A stretch of DNA of 64,000 nucleotides from Occultella kanbiaonis (lineage in GTDB: Bacteria; Actinomycetota; Actinomycetes; Actinomycetales; Beutenbergiaceae): positions 3,472,001 to 3,536,000 of the forward strand of contig NZ_CP046175.1 of the NCBI RefSeq assembly GCF_009708215.1, in the 5' to 3' direction. This document shows positions 41,075 to 51,002 of this stretch, piece by piece (positions within the stretch are counted from its first letter, which is position 1; every line of letters begins with the position of its first letter). Made by a program: the position numbers and the translations under genes. The notes under the pieces are model-generated. The model worked only from the letters and a program-made list of their open reading frames with translations. It made no database searches and was not told where the DNA came from.

Positions 41075-42936
41075 GAGCGCACCTTCCCCACGAGCTCGCT
41101 CTCCTCTTCCTCGATCAGGCTCGAGATCACGAACCGGTAGTGGTCATGGCTGACCAGCAGTTCGGAGTGGGTGCCCACCCCGGTCACCCTGCCGTCCTGG
41201 AGCACGGCGACCCGGTCGGCGAGCGCCACCGTCGAGGGACGGTGGGCCACGATCAGGGTGGTGGTGCGCTCGAGCTCGGCGCGCAGCTGCGCGGTGACCG
41301 CCTCCTCGGTGGTCACGTCGAGCGCGGACAACGGGTCGTCCAGGACGAGCACGTACGGGCGGGCGGCGACGGCCCGGGCGAGCGCGAGGCGCTGCCGCTG
41401 ACCGCCGGACAGGCTCATCCCCTCCTCGCCGATCAGGGTCTCCACGCCGTCGGGAAGGTCGTGGACGAACTGGGCCTGCGCGACCGTGATGGCTCGGTCC
41501 AGATCCGCCTCGTCGTCCTGGCCGGGTGGTGCCCCGAACAGCACGTTCTCGCGCACGGACGCCGAGAACAGGGTGGCGTCCTCGAACGCGATCGAGACGA
41601 GCGTGCGTAGGTCCCGGCGGGTCATATCGCGCACGTCCACGCCGTCGATCCGCAGCGAACCCGCGGTGACGTCGAACAGGCGCGGCACCAGCGCGGCCAT
41701 GGTGGTCTTGCCGGATCCGGTCAGGCCGACCAGGGCCATCGTCTCGCCGGCGCGGACGTGCAGGTCCACCCCGGAAAGAACCTCCTCGCGCGGCGCCTCG
41801 CTCGGTATCGAGGTCTCGGCCGGGATGAGGTCGATCGGCGGGGCATCCGCGTAGTGGAAGTGCACGCCGTCGAAGCTCACCTCGCCGCGCGGCGCCGTCA
41901 CCCGGACCGGCTCGTCCGGGTCGGTGACGGCGTTCTCGCTGTCGAGCACCTCGAAGTACCGGTCCACCGCGGTCTTCGCGTACAGGGACATGGACACGAG
42001 CTCGCCGAGTCGCTCAACCGGCCCGTTGACGACCCCGGCGGTGGCGAAGAACGCCACCAGGGCGCCGACGGTCATCTGCCCGTCGACGACGAGCCAGATC
42101 CCGAGGAACACGCACAGTCCGAGCACGACCTCCGAGATCGTCATGATCGCGAACGAGAACGCGGACAGGGCGCGGGCCTTGCGCAGTTCCGTGCCGCGCA
42201 GCTCGTCGGCCTGGGTGGAGAAGTTCTTGTAGGCCTCGCGGCCCCGGCCGTACGCCTTGAGCACCCGGATGCCGTGCACGGACTCCTCGACGGTGGTCGC
42301 GAGGTCGCCGGCCTGGTCCTGGCTCTGCCGGGAGATGCGGCGGAACCGGCGCGAGAATCGGTAGGAGAAGATCACGACGGGCAGGGCGCCGATCAGATAC
42401 GCGATCCCGAGCGGGCCGGACATCCGGATCATCAGCACGATCCCGACGATGATCGTGGTGGAGTTCACCACGAGCATCACGATCCCGAACGAGAGCCAGC
42501 GGCGCAGGCTGGACAGGTCGCTCATGGACCGGGACAGCAGCTGTCCGCCCGGCCACTGGTCGTGGAAGGAGACCGGCAGGTCCTGCAGGTGCCGGAACAG
42601 CGACATCCGCAGGCCCGCCTCCACGCGGGTGCCCGGGATCAGGATGAATGCCCGCCGGGCGGCGATCAGGCCGGCCTCGAGGATCCCGAGACCGAGGACG
42701 AGCATCACGGCGAACCAGACCCCGGAGGTGTCACCGTCCTCGACGGACCCGAGCAGCGGACCGTTGACGGCGAACTCGAGGACCTGCGGGATCGCCAGCG
42801 CGCAGAGGCTGGCCCCGAGGGCACAGACCATCCCGGCGATGAGGCGAGGTAGGGCCGGCTTGACGAACGGATAGAGCCGGGCGAGGGTGGCGACGATCGG
42901 CGTGTCCGCCGAGGAGGTCGCTGGGCGGGACTTCAC
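41071..42936 (-). CDS. ABC exporter half-transporter (degenerate ATP site subunit)
   Basis: A 621-aa partner of the preceding exporter. The six-helix domain starts near [22 protein letters not shown]. In the ATPase, Walker [10 protein letters not shown] and signature LSGGQRQ are normal. The Walker B follow-up is Asp ([12 protein letters not shown]) rather than Glu, and the Q-loop reads FEDATLF, with Glu for Gln. This is the usual asymmetry of heterodimeric exporters such as TmrAB and TM287/288, where one site binds but hardly hydrolyses ATP. It starts with GTG, and the 268-bp region upstream holds its promoter region without a clear motif. Confidence 0.92.
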   Translation of the reverse strand: MKSRPATSSADTPIVATLARLYPFVKPALPRLIAGMVCALGASLCALAIPQVLEFAVNGPLLGSVEDGDTSGVWFAVMLVLGLGILEAGLIAARRAFILIPGTRVEAGLRMSLFRHLQDLPVSFHDQWPGGQLLSRSMSDLSSLRRWLSFGIVMLVVNSTTIIVGIVLMIRMSGPLGIAYLIGALPVVIFSYRFSRRFRRISRQSQDQAGDLATTVEESVHGIRVLKAYGRGREAYKNFSTQADELRGTELRKARALSAFSFAIMTISEVVLGLCVFLGIWLVVDGQMTVGALVAFFATAGVVNGPVERLGELVSMSLYAKTAVDRYFEVLDSENAVTDPDEPVRVTAPRGEVSFDGVHFHYADAPPIDLIPAETSIPSEAPREEVLSGVDLHVRAGETMALVGLTGSGKTTMAALVPRLFDVTAGSLRIDGVDVRDMTRRDLRTLVSIAFEDATLFSASVRENVLFGAPPGQDDEADLDRAITVAQAQFVHDLPDGVETLIGEEGMSLSGGQRQRLALARAVAARPYVLVLDDPLSALDVTTEEAVTAQLRAELERTTTLIVAHRPSTVALADRVAVLQDGRVTGVGTHSELLVSHDHYRFVISSLIEEEESELVGKVRS

Positions 42937-43180
42937 GAGTGCGTCTGGGGGGTTCGAACCTTCAGTGACGGCATGGCAGAGCTCTGACCTCCGAGGGTGC
43001 AGGTCGTTGGTGACTTCCGCATCGGTTGTCCGACGGACGCAGTCGGCGCGAGATACGGCGGTTACCTCAACACTACTCTCATCGTCGCCACAGATCCACG
43101 CTGATTTCGATACGTGGGACGACGACGGCGGAGCTCACCCCCGTGGTCCACGCACCCGGATCGTTGGCGTGCCTGGGCTC

Positions 43181-43198
43181 CCCCGGCCGGTGCCGGGG
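43181..43198 (-). terminator. hairpin terminator candidate after ku
   Basis: CCCCGGC (43181-43187), a 4-nt loop and GCCGGGG (43192-43198) form a perfect 7-bp stem six bases beyond the ku stop on the minus strand. It has no T-run. Confidence 0.5.
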
Positions 43199-43204
43199 TC
43201 TGGG

Positions 43205-44227
43205 TCAGGCGGTCTTCTTGGTCCGCCGCCGGGTGGGTCGCTTGGCGGTTTCGGAGTCCTCGTCGGAGTCGTCCTCGGCGTCGTCCGTCCCGGTCTTGGC
43301 CTTCGTGGAACTCGATTTCGTGGAACTCGACTTCGAGCCGGCGGACTTCGTGCCGGACTTCGCGCGGGTCGACGTCGTCTTCGACTTTGCCTCGCCGTCG
43401 TCGTCGGAATCGTCGCTCGATCCGGCCGCACCGGTGCTCGCCGTGTCACGCTTCGCCCGGGATGCCTCGACGCTGCGGCGCAGGGCCTCCATCAGGTCGA
43501 GCACCTCGCCGCCCTCCTCCGCCTCCTCGGGCGCCTCGTTCTCGAACGCCTCGCCCTTCTCGAGCTTGGCCTCGATCAGGCGCTTCATCTGCGCCTGGTA
43601 GTCGTCCGTGAACTCCCCCGGCGCGAAATCGGACTCGTAGCTGCTCACCAGCGCGGCGGACATCTGGAGTTCCTTCGCCGAGACCTTCACGTCGTCGGCC
43701 AGGCTCGGGAAGTCCGCCTCGCGCACCTCGTCGGACCAGAGCAGCGTCTGCAGCAGCAGCACGTCACCGCGCACCCTCAGCGCCGCGAGCCGGGTCTTCT
43801 GCCGGAGCGTGAAGGACACGATCGCGGTGCGTTCGGACTCCTCCAGGGTGCGGCGCAGCAGCACATAGGACTTCGTCGAGGCGGACGTCGGGGCGAGGTA
43901 GTAGGAGGAGTCGAGCATGATCGGCTCCACCTGCTCGCTCGGTACGAACTCGAGCACGTCGATCTCCCGGCTGCGCTCGGCCGGCAGGGTCTGCAGGTCC
44001 TCGTCGGTCAGGACCACCGTCTGCTCACCGTCGGAGTAGGCCTTGTCGATGTGCTCGTACGGCACCACCTCGCCACACACCTCGCACTTGCGCTGGTACC
44101 GGATCCGGCCGCCATCGGCGTCGTGGACCTGGTGCAGCTTCACGTCGTGGCTCTCCGTGGCCGAGTAGACCGAGACCGGCACGTTCACGAGCCCGAACGT
44201 GATGGCGCCCTTCCAGATCGACCGCAT
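43205..44227 (-). CDS. ku: Ku, DNA end-binding protein of non-homologous end joining
   Basis: A 340-aa bacterial Ku homodimer subunit that binds double-strand breaks and recruits LigD. It starts with the family string MRSIWKGAITFGLVNVPV and contains HQVHDADGGRIRYQRKCEVCG, ERSREIDVLEFVPSEQVEP, SYYLAPTSASTKSYVLL and the LLQTLLWSDEVRE segment. After the core (about residue 260) comes a Ser/Lys/Thr/Asp-rich tail ending in RPTRRRTKK, like the basic extensions that aid DNA binding in other actinobacterial Ku proteins. ATG at 44227 is used because the core motif begins exactly there; GGAGAGG lies upstream. ligD is 2 kb away in opposite orientation. Confidence 0.96.
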   Translation of the reverse strand: MRSIWKGAITFGLVNVPVSVYSATESHDVKLHQVHDADGGRIRYQRKCEVCGEVVPYEHIDKAYSDGEQTVVLTDEDLQTLPAERSREIDVLEFVPSEQVEPIMLDSSYYLAPTSASTKSYVLLRRTLEESERTAIVSFTLRQKTRLAALRVRGDVLLLQTLLWSDEVREADFPSLADDVKVSAKELQMSAALVSSYESDFAPGEFTDDYQAQMKRLIEAKLEKGEAFENEAPEEAEEGGEVLDLMEALRRSVEASRAKRDTASTGAAGSSDDSDDDGEAKSKTTSTRAKSGTKSAGSKSSSTKSSSTKAKTGTDDAEDDSDEDSETAKRPTRRRTKKTA

Positions 44228-44322
44228 CGGCCCTGCCTCTCCTCGACACCTGCAACTGTGGGGTTCCCAGTACACACGTCCTGTGGACCGAGCGCCAGAG
44301 TACGCGGCGTCCAGGCGCGCCG

Positions 44323-45186
44323 TCAGCCGGCCCGTTCGTCCAGCCGTCGGAGCTCCACCTGCGGCCGCGCCCCTGCCTCACCGTAGAAGCGGCCCTCGCG
44401 TGCCTTGACCGCGGCGACGAGCACGAAGCTCAACGAGACCAGCAGAGCCCACGAGCCCCATTTGCCGGCGTGCACCATCCGCCAGATCTCCGCCTGATCG
44501 GGGTACTGCCAGGCGCCGAGGAACGTCGCGGCGTTCTCGGCGACCCACAGGAAGAAGCCGATCAGCACGAACGAGACGGTCAGCGGCATCGCGTACCGGC
44601 GGGTGCCGACCGTGTAGAACACCCGGCTGCGCCACAGCGCCACCACGAAGCCGGCAGCGATCAGCCACCGCACGTCGGGGAGCACGTGGTGGGTGTAGAA
44701 GTTCGCGTACGCGGCCGCGGCCAGGAGCACGGCCGGCACCCAGCGGAAGTCCGTCACGCGCAGGTCGAACCGGCGGAACGCCTGGCACAGGTAGGACCCG
44801 ACCGCCGCGTACATGAAGCCGGAGTACAGCGGGACGCCACCGATCATCGCCCACGCCTGCTCCGGGTAGGACCACGATCCGGCGTTCACCTTGTACAGCT
44901 CGAGCGCGAGGCCGATCAGGTGGAACGCCCCGATAACGGCCACCTCACGCCCGGTCTCGAGGCGCAGGAGGTAGAACACGAGCGTGATGGCGAGGCCGTA
45001 CAGCAGCAGCGCGTCGTACCGGGCGATCGGCAGCGGCACCACGGAACTCACTGCGAGCCCGGCGAAGATCGCCGCGGCGAACAGACAGCACTGCACCTGG
45101 AGCCAGCCGAACCGCAGCAACTGCCCGACGGCGGCTGCCGCCCTTCTCGAGGGAGCCGCTACCAGGGCGAGCGTTCCGTGGGTCAC
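44323..45186 (-). CDS. DUF817 family integral membrane protein
   Basis: A 287-aa membrane protein matching DUF817 by pattern: FGWLQVQCCLFAAAIFAGLA, DALLLYGLAITLVFYLLRLETGREV, IGLALELYKVNAGSWSYPE, VPLYSGFMYAAVGSYLCQAFRRFDL, NFYTHHVLPDVRW and FLWVAENAATFLGAWQYPDQ. Eight or so hydrophobic helices are predicted. Function is unknown. The start is uncertain among GTG codons at 45186 and 45192, none with a good ribosome site. It sits between ku and the divergent alpha-toroid gene; no link to end joining is known. Confidence 0.85.
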   Translation of the reverse strand: MTHGTLALVAAPSRRAAAAVGQLLRFGWLQVQCCLFAAAIFAGLAVSSVVPLPIARYDALLLYGLAITLVFYLLRLETGREVAVIGAFHLIGLALELYKVNAGSWSYPEQAWAMIGGVPLYSGFMYAAVGSYLCQAFRRFDLRVTDFRWVPAVLLAAAAYANFYTHHVLPDVRWLIAAGFVVALWRSRVFYTVGTRRYAMPLTVSFVLIGFFLWVAENAATFLGAWQYPDQAEIWRMVHAGKWGSWALLVSLSFVLVAAVKAREGRFYGEAGARPQVELRRLDERAG

Positions 45187-45384
45187 GGGCACGAGCGTGC
45201 CAGCGGCGCCCGCCGAGCCGCGCGCCCACGGCGCGCGATCCGCAACACTCGCCCAGCACGCCCACGCAACCTCCCCGGTCCGTCCACGACGGCTCCGGAC
45301 GAGCGGAACGCCGTCGAGCCCGGGACCTGCGCGCCGGTCGCCCGAACCGTTGTCCGGAACCGCCGGACGGCGCAGGATGACGGG

Positions 45385-46191
45385 ATGCGATCGAAGCAGG
45401 ATCTCGTCGCGGCGCTGCTCGCCTTCCCCCCGGGTCATCCGTATGCGAAGTGGAACGGAACCCACTGGCGGCTGGTCGAGATCGCCGACTGCGGGGTTCC
45501 GGTACCGAGCTCCCGGCTCGAGCCGGGCGTGGCGTCGGAGCTGACCTGGCTCCTGCCCGGTCTGGCACCCGACCAGGTGCTCCGGGTGGGCGGTCGAGCC
45601 CGTCGGCACGCCTCGATCGAGGGCAACGCGGTGTACGCCCTGTCCCGGCTCGGGTACGGGGGCGATGACCGGACCGGTCGGCTCGTCGACGCCCTGCTCG
45701 ACTGGCAGTGGCCGGACGGTGGGTGGAACTGCGACCGGCACCCGGGGGCGTGGCGTTCGTCCTTCCACGAGTCGGCCATCCCGGCGCTGGCCCTGGCGAC
45801 CTACGCGGCGGCCACCGGGGCGGTGGCGGCCCGTCGTGCCGCCGAGCGCACCGCGGAGCTGCTGCTCGAACACCGGCTGTTCCGGTCGACCTCGACCGAG
45901 GAGGCGATCCACCCGTCGTGGACCGTGCCGCACTACCCGTCCTACTGGCACTACGACGTGCTGATCGGACTGCGGCTGCTGGCCGCCGTCGGGCGGCTCG
46001 GCGACCCACGCGCCTCCGACGCCGTGGACCTGCTCGAGCATGCCCGGCGTGGCGACGGTCGGTTCGCCGGCCGCAGCTGGTCCTCGAGCAGGCAACCGGC
46101 CGCCGTCGACCGGGGTCGCGGAGGCGAGAACCTCCTGCTGAACGAGCTCGCGGGCACGGTTCTGGCCGAACGGGCCGCCGCCGGCCGATGA
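45385..46191 (+). CDS. alpha-toroid (prenyltransferase/squalene-cyclase-like) hypothetical protein
   Basis: A 268-aa cytoplasmic protein. Repeated helix pairs with QW-like strings, LLDWQWPDGGWNCDRHP and later DARRGDGRFAGRSW-like text near the end, resemble the alpha/alpha toroid of terpene cyclases and prenyltransferase beta subunits. The central SSFHESAIPALALATYAAAT and SWTVPHYPSYWHYDVLIGLRLLA fit the same fold. It is far too short for a squalene cyclase and lacks DxDD. ATG at 45385 has AGGATGACGGG upstream. Ends 45 bp before ligD. Function unknown. Confidence 0.65.
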   Translation: MRSKQDLVAALLAFPPGHPYAKWNGTHWRLVEIADCGVPVPSSRLEPGVASELTWLLPGLAPDQVLRVGGRARRHASIEGNAVYALSRLGYGGDDRTGRLVDALLDWQWPDGGWNCDRHPGAWRSSFHESAIPALALATYAAATGAVAARRAAERTAELLLEHRLFRSTSTEEAIHPSWTVPHYPSYWHYDVLIGLRLLAAVGRLGDPRASDAVDLLEHARRGDGRFAGRSWSSSRQPAAVDRGRGGENLLLNELAGTVLAERAAAGR

Positions 46192-46236
46192 GGTGACGGC
46201 CGTCTCGTACCCGCGCCGTCGGCCGCCTGTCACCAT

Positions 46237-48855
46237 ATGGGGATGGCCCGTAGTTCCGAGACGTCCGTGGTGGTGGACGGCCGCCGGGTGCGCCTGACGA
46301 ACCTCGACAAGGTGCTCTACCCCGCGACCGGCACCACGAAGGCCGAGGTGATCGCCTACTACTCCGAGATCGCCCCGGTGATGCTGCCGCACTGCTCGGG
46401 GCGGCCGGCCACGCGCAAGCGCTGGGTGAACGGGGTTGGCACCGAGGACGATCCCGGCCAGGTGTTCTTCACGAAGAACCTCGACTCGGGCACGCCGGAC
46501 TGGGTGGTCCGCGCCGAGCTGGCGCACAGCGACCACACGAACGTCTACCCGCTCGTGGGCGACCGGGCCACCCTGGTCTGGCTCGCCCAGATGGCTGCCC
46601 TCGAGATCCACGTGCCGCAGTGGCGGTTCGACTCCGCCGGGCAGCCACGCAACCCGGACCGGATCGTCTTCGACCTCGACCCCGGCCCCGGCATCGACCT
46701 GCCGCAGGTGGCGCAGGTGGCGAGCCTCGTGCGCGAGGTGCTCGCCGGGATGGGCATGGACGCGGTCCCGGTGACCAGCGGTTCCAAGGGGATCCACGTC
46801 TACGCGGCCCTGCCCGGCGCACACCCCTCCCGGCAGATCAGCGACCTCGCCAAGGAGCTCGCCCGGAGCCTGGAGGCCGACCACCCGGACCTGGTGGTCT
46901 CGGAGATGGCGAAGGCCAAGCGCGTCGGCAAGGTGTTCATCGACTGGAGCCAGAACCACTCGAACAAGACGACGGTTGCCCCGTACTCCCTGCGCGGGCG
47001 CACCCACCCGACCGTCGCCGTGCCCCGCACCTGGGACGAGCTGGCCGACCCGGAGCTGCGGCACCTGGACCTGACCGAGGTGCCGGCCCTGGTCGCCGAA
47101 CGCGGCGACGCGATGGCTGCACTGGAGGGCCTCGCCCACGCCATGGACACCGCCGGCGGGCACGGCCCGGACCGGCTGACCACCTACCGCGCCAAGCGGG
47201 ACGCGGCGAGGACCCCGGAGCCGGTGCCGCATGCGCCGCCGCCGGACGTCACCGAACCGGTGTTCGTGATCCAGGAGCACCACGCGAGCCGGCTGCACTG
47301 GGACCTGCGGCTTGCCCACGACGGGGTCCTGGTGAGCTGGGCACTGCCGAAGGGGGTGCCGACGGACCCGGCCGGCAATCACCTCGCCGTGCAGACCGAG
47401 GACCACCCGATGGAGTACCTGACGTTCCACGGGTCGATCCCGAGGGGCGAGTACGGCGCCGGCGAGATGACGATCTGGGACACCGGGACCTACGAGCTGG
47501 AGAAGTGGCGCGAGGGCAAGGAGGTCATCGTCACCCTGACCGGGGCCGACGGCGGTGGGCTGGCCGGGTCGGTCGGGCGCAGCGCCCGCTTCGCGCTGAT
47601 CCGCACCGGCAGGCGCGACGGCGACGAGAACCACTGGCTGATCCACCTCATGAAGCCAGCCGGCACCGGCGCGCCCGCCTCCCCCGCACGCTCGCCCCGA
47701 CGAGATCGCACCGCCGCCGTGACACCTCACGGCGTGCCCGACACCGCCGCGGCCGAGCCCGCCTCCCCGGCCGAGCCGGTTGCCCCGGCCGAGTCCGCGT
47801 CCCCGCCCGAGCCGGTTGCCCTTGCCCGGCCAGTTGCTCCGGCCGAACGGTCCGACGCCGCCGGGCGGCGGCCGGTCCTCCCACCACCTCGGCCGATGCT
47901 CGCCACGCTCGGATCGCCCGCGGACGTGCCCGGTGGACCGGGCTGGGCGCTGGAGATGAAGTGGGACGGGATGAGGGTGGTCGCCGTCGTGGACCGGGAT
48001 GCGGACCCGGTGGTGCGGCTGTGGGCCCGGAGCGGACGCGACATCACGGCGACGTTCCCCGAGCTGGCCGTGCTGACCGACTGTGTCGGCGTGGAACGCG
48101 TGGTGCTCGACGGCGAGATCGTCGCCCTTGACGCCGGCGGTCGCCCGGACTTCGCCGAGCTGCAGCCGCGGATGCAGGCCACCAATGAGCGGGAGATCGC
48201 CGCGGCCGCGGCCCGTCGGCCGGTCCACCTGATGCTCTTCGACATCCTCGAGCTGGACGGCACCCAGCTCCTTGAGCAGCGCTACGACGACCGTCGGAGG
48301 GCACTCGAGACCCTCGTCGACGCCCCGGACGGCGGCATCGTGCAGGTGCCCCCGGTGTTCGACGGCGACCTCGACGCCGCCATCGCGGCCTCCCTTGCCT
48401 GGAACCTGGAGGGCGTCGTGGCCAAGCGGCGCGACTCGCGCTACCTGCCCGGCCGGCGCGCGTCCGGGTGGGTGAAGATCAAGCACACCCGCACCCAGGA
48501 CGTCGTCATCGGGGGCTGGCGCCCCGGGCAGGGCGGCCGCACCGGGCAGGTCGGTTCACTCCTGGCCGGGGTCCACGACGACGACGGTACCCTGCGCTAC
48601 GTCGGCCGAGTGGGATCGGGGTTCAGCGCGGCAGAGACGGTGGCCTGGGTGCGTGAGTTCGCGCCCCTGGCCCTGGCCCGGAGCCCGTTCGAGGACGTGC
48701 CCGCCCTGGACGCCCGGGACGCACACTGGATGGAGCCCACTCGGGTGGGCGAGGTGGCGTTCGGTGAGTGGACGCCGACGGGTCGGTTGCGGCACCCCCG
48801 CTGGCGCGGCTGGCGACCGGACATCGATCCGGCTGCCGTACGACGCGACGGCTGA
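46237..48855 (+). CDS. ligD: LigD, multidomain ATP-dependent DNA ligase for end joining
   Basis: An 872-aa NHEJ enzyme with order polymerase/primase (about 10-290: RLTNLDKVLYPATGTTKAEVI, DLDPGPGIDLPQV, TSGSKGIHVY), 3'-phosphoesterase (about 340-460: VIQEHHASRLHWDLRLAHDGVL, EDHPMEYLTFHGSIP), then ATP ligase (about 550-860) with the nucleotidyl-transfer motif EMKWDGMR, Lys575 being the AMP-accepting residue. The same order occurs in Mycobacterium tuberculosis LigD. An Ala/Pro/Glu linker of ~60 residues separates phosphoesterase and ligase. It joins breaks bound by Ku, encoded nearby in the opposite direction. Starts at ATG 46237 or 46243, without a clear ribosome site. Confidence 0.95.
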   Translation: MGMARSSETSVVVDGRRVRLTNLDKVLYPATGTTKAEVIAYYSEIAPVMLPHCSGRPATRKRWVNGVGTEDDPGQVFFTKNLDSGTPDWVVRAELAHSDHTNVYPLVGDRATLVWLAQMAALEIHVPQWRFDSAGQPRNPDRIVFDLDPGPGIDLPQVAQVASLVREVLAGMGMDAVPVTSGSKGIHVYAALPGAHPSRQISDLAKELARSLEADHPDLVVSEMAKAKRVGKVFIDWSQNHSNKTTVAPYSLRGRTHPTVAVPRTWDELADPELRHLDLTEVPALVAERGDAMAALEGLAHAMDTAGGHGPDRLTTYRAKRDAARTPEPVPHAPPPDVTEPVFVIQEHHASRLHWDLRLAHDGVLVSWALPKGVPTDPAGNHLAVQTEDHPMEYLTFHGSIPRGEYGAGEMTIWDTGTYELEKWREGKEVIVTLTGADGGGLAGSVGRSARFALIRTGRRDGDENHWLIHLMKPAGTGAPASPARSPRRDRTAAVTPHGVPDTAAAEPASPAEPVAPAESASPPEPVALARPVAPAERSDAAGRRPVLPPPRPMLATLGSPADVPGGPGWALEMKWDGMRVVAVVDRDADPVVRLWARSGRDITATFPELAVLTDCVGVERVVLDGEIVALDAGGRPDFAELQPRMQATNEREIAAAAARRPVHLMLFDILELDGTQLLEQRYDDRRRALETLVDAPDGGIVQVPPVFDGDLDAAIAASLAWNLEGVVAKRRDSRYLPGRRASGWVKIKHTRTQDVVIGGWRPGQGGRTGQVGSLLAGVHDDDGTLRYVGRVGSGFSAAETVAWVREFAPLALARSPFEDVPALDARDAHWMEPTRVGEVAFGEWTPTGRLRHPRWRGWRPDIDPAAVRRDG

Positions 48856-48877
48856 CCGCACCGGACGTCGGGTCAGG

Positions 48878-48937
48878 GCACCGGCTGGCCTGTCAGAGCG
48901 CCGGCGGGCCCGTCAGAGCACCGGCTGGCCTGTCAGA
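48878..48937. repeat. three 20-bp tandem units between ligD and an MFS gene
   Basis: Units GCACCGGCTGGCCTGTCAGA start at 48878, 48898 and 48918; the middle one has four changes. The last unit contains the stop codon of the converging MFS gene. The repeat may act as a bidirectional termination zone. Confidence 0.8.
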
Positions 48938-50801
48938 GTCCGGCCGGGACCCGACGGCGTCGAGCGCCGTGGGCGTGCGGTGCCTCGTCGAACGGGTCCA
49001 GATCCTCGAACGGCGACCGGCCGTCCAGCGGCTCTCCCACGTCGAACGGCTTGCTGTCTACGAACGGCTCCGTGCCGGCGACCGGCCGGAGGTCCTCGAG
49101 CGACTCGGCGTCGGCGTCGGACCGGCGACCATCGATGGACGAGTCCTCGCCGAACGACTCGGCACCGGCGAGCGCGCCGAGTTCGACGACCGGAGCGGGT
49201 CCGGCGAGACGCTCGGACTCGGCGACCGGCTCCGGATCCGTCACGCGCTCGACCGACGCGCGTTCCGCCGTCGCCGGCTCCGGACCAGTGACACGCTCGA
49301 CCGACGCACGCTCCACCGTCGCCCCGGTGGCAACGGCTGCCACGGGCGCCTCGACCTCCTCGACGACCTCCGCCACTAGCGGTGCGGGGACGTCGAGCCC
49401 GGCCTCGGGGGCCGGCCCGGCGACGGCGGCGAGGGGCGCCACCGGCGCCGCCGATACCGCGCTGGCGCCGTGCACCCGCGGCACCACGTAGACGAAGCCC
49501 CGGCCCGGCCGGTTGCGCAGCCGCAGCACGGGCTTGAGGTCGCCGCGGCGGGCCAGGATCGTGCCGACCACGGCCACACCGAGCAGCGGGCCGATGGCGC
49601 ATGCCGCCAGGCCGGCGTGGGCGCCGTAGTGCTCGGCCACCCAACCGATCAACAGGCCGGAGAAGGCCTGCGCGCCCATGTTGATGAGCACGTACAGGGA
49701 CAGCACCCGGCCGCGCATCGCCGGGTCGGCGCTCGTCTGCACCAGGGTGTTGCTGCGGGTCAGGTAGAGCAGGCAGCTCAGCCCGACGCCGAAGAGCGCC
49801 ACCAGGAACAGCCAGAACACGGACAGCACCGAGGCCACCAGGAGCAGGATCCCGAGCGCGGCGGCACCTCCGACGAGGGTCCGCAGTCGCAACGTCCGGG
49901 CGCGGCCGGCGAAGATCGCACCGGTGCAGGCGCCGGCGGCGAGCGTCGAGGTGAGCAGCCCGTAGCCGCTGGCGCCGGCGCCGACCACCTCGTTCGCGTA
50001 CTGCGCGAGCACCGTGGCCATGTTCACCCCGGTGATCGCGACGAACCCGACCAGCACGCAGGCCCAGAGGATCTCCGGTTTGCTCCGCACGTGGGCCAGC
50101 CCCTCGCGCAACTGTCCCTTGGCGCGGGCCACCACGGGTGCGAGGTGCATCTCGGACCGGCGCATCCGGAAGATCAGGAACGCTGCGATCCAGCAGGCGA
50201 TCGCGTTCGCGACGAACGCCCACCCGTTGCCGACCAGGGCGATCAGAGCGGCGGCGAAGGCCGGACCGATCAGCGCACCGAGCTGGAACACGGAGGTGTT
50301 CAGGCTGATCGCTCGGCGGAGCAGTTTCGGGCCCGCGATCTCGTGGATGAACGCCTGCCGGGCCGGGTTGTCCACCACGATCGCCATGCCGCCGAGCAGC
50401 GCCGAGGCGAGTACGTGCCACACCTCGACCGCACCGAGCAGCGTCAGGATCCCGACCACGAGGGTGAACGTGCCGAACAGCGTCTGGGTGATGGTGAGGA
50501 TCCGCTGCCGGTTGTACCGGTCGGCGATGACGCCGCCGAACAGACCGAACACCAGCATCGGCGCGAACTGCAGCGCGACGGTCAGGCCGACCAGGGCGGC
50601 GGAGCCGCTGAGTTCCAGCACCAGCCAGTCCTGGGCGACCCGGGCGGCCCAGCCGCACGTGCTGGTGAGCACCTGCGAGGAGACGTAGAACCGGTAGTTC
50701 CGCACGCGCAGGGCGTCGAGGATGCCAGCGCCGGCGGTCGGCGAGCGGAGGGGTCTGAGGGCGAACGGGGACGGGAGCCTGGTGAGGCGGGCCGAAGGCA
50801 C
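48933..50801 (-). CDS. MFS transporter (enterobactin exporter-like) with long acidic C-tail
   Basis: A 622-aa major facilitator of the MFS_3/EntS-like type. Twelve hydrophobic segments occupy about residues 20-420 (YRFYVSSQVLTSTCGWAARVAQDW, GLFGGVIADRYNRQRIL, VVDNPARQAFIHEI, GLSCLLYLTRSNTLVQTSADPAMRGRVLSLY). The final ~200 residues are a cytoplasmic Ala/Glu/Val-rich tail with ERASVERVT repeats and an RRRRVPAGL end. GTG at 50801 is chosen because AAGGA lies five to six bases before it; upstream extensions lack hydrophobicity. It is divergent from a LysR regulator with a symmetric site between them, which suggests regulated export. Substrate unknown. Confidence 0.88.
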   Translation of the reverse strand: MPSARLTRLPSPFALRPLRSPTAGAGILDALRVRNYRFYVSSQVLTSTCGWAARVAQDWLVLELSGSAALVGLTVALQFAPMLVFGLFGGVIADRYNRQRILTITQTLFGTFTLVVGILTLLGAVEVWHVLASALLGGMAIVVDNPARQAFIHEIAGPKLLRRAISLNTSVFQLGALIGPAFAAALIALVGNGWAFVANAIACWIAAFLIFRMRRSEMHLAPVVARAKGQLREGLAHVRSKPEILWACVLVGFVAITGVNMATVLAQYANEVVGAGASGYGLLTSTLAAGACTGAIFAGRARTLRLRTLVGGAAALGILLLVASVLSVFWLFLVALFGVGLSCLLYLTRSNTLVQTSADPAMRGRVLSLYVLINMGAQAFSGLLIGWVAEHYGAHAGLAACAIGPLLGVAVVGTILARRGDLKPVLRLRNRPGRGFVYVVPRVHGASAVSAAPVAPLAAVAGPAPEAGLDVPAPLVAEVVEEVEAPVAAVATGATVERASVERVTGPEPATAERASVERVTDPEPVAESERLAGPAPVVELGALAGAESFGEDSSIDGRRSDADAESLEDLRPVAGTEPFVDSKPFDVGEPLDGRSPFEDLDPFDEAPHAHGARRRRVPAGL

Positions 50802-50985
50802 AGAGGTCCTTAGTGAAGTGCGCGAGTAAGTGAGTCGGAGTCGGACCGAGAGATGGATCTCGAGGCGAGCACCGAGGCATCGAGGCGGTGCTGCGAGCAT
50901 CGGGTCGACACCTCGGAAGTGAGGCGGTACCGCCAAGCCTAGGCAGGCTTGACCCATAAGTCGAAGCCATACATCCTATAAGTGC

Positions 50986-51002
50986 CATTGCCAATCGCAA
51001 TG
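50986..51002. promoter_or_regulatory. LysR-type binding site between MFS and lysR genes
   Basis: CATTGC, five bases and GCAATG form a 17-bp inverted repeat that contains a T-N11-A core (TTGCCAATCGCAA). It lies 36 bp upstream of the LysR start and ~185 bp before the divergent MFS gene, the classic place for LysR control. Confidence 0.6.

Noticed and set aside
42930-43010. GGTTCGAACC near 42951, resembling a tRNA T-arm
   Set aside because: The string is self-complementary, and on neither strand could an acceptor stem, D-arm and anticodon arm be placed around it; on the plus strand the flank is exporter coding sequence.
44323-48486. Very long open frame on the minus strand across ligD and the toroid gene
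   Set aside because: It is the GC-rich antisense shadow of ligD joined to the real DUF817 gene; the part beyond 45186 has no family features, while both plus-strand genes have full domain signatures.
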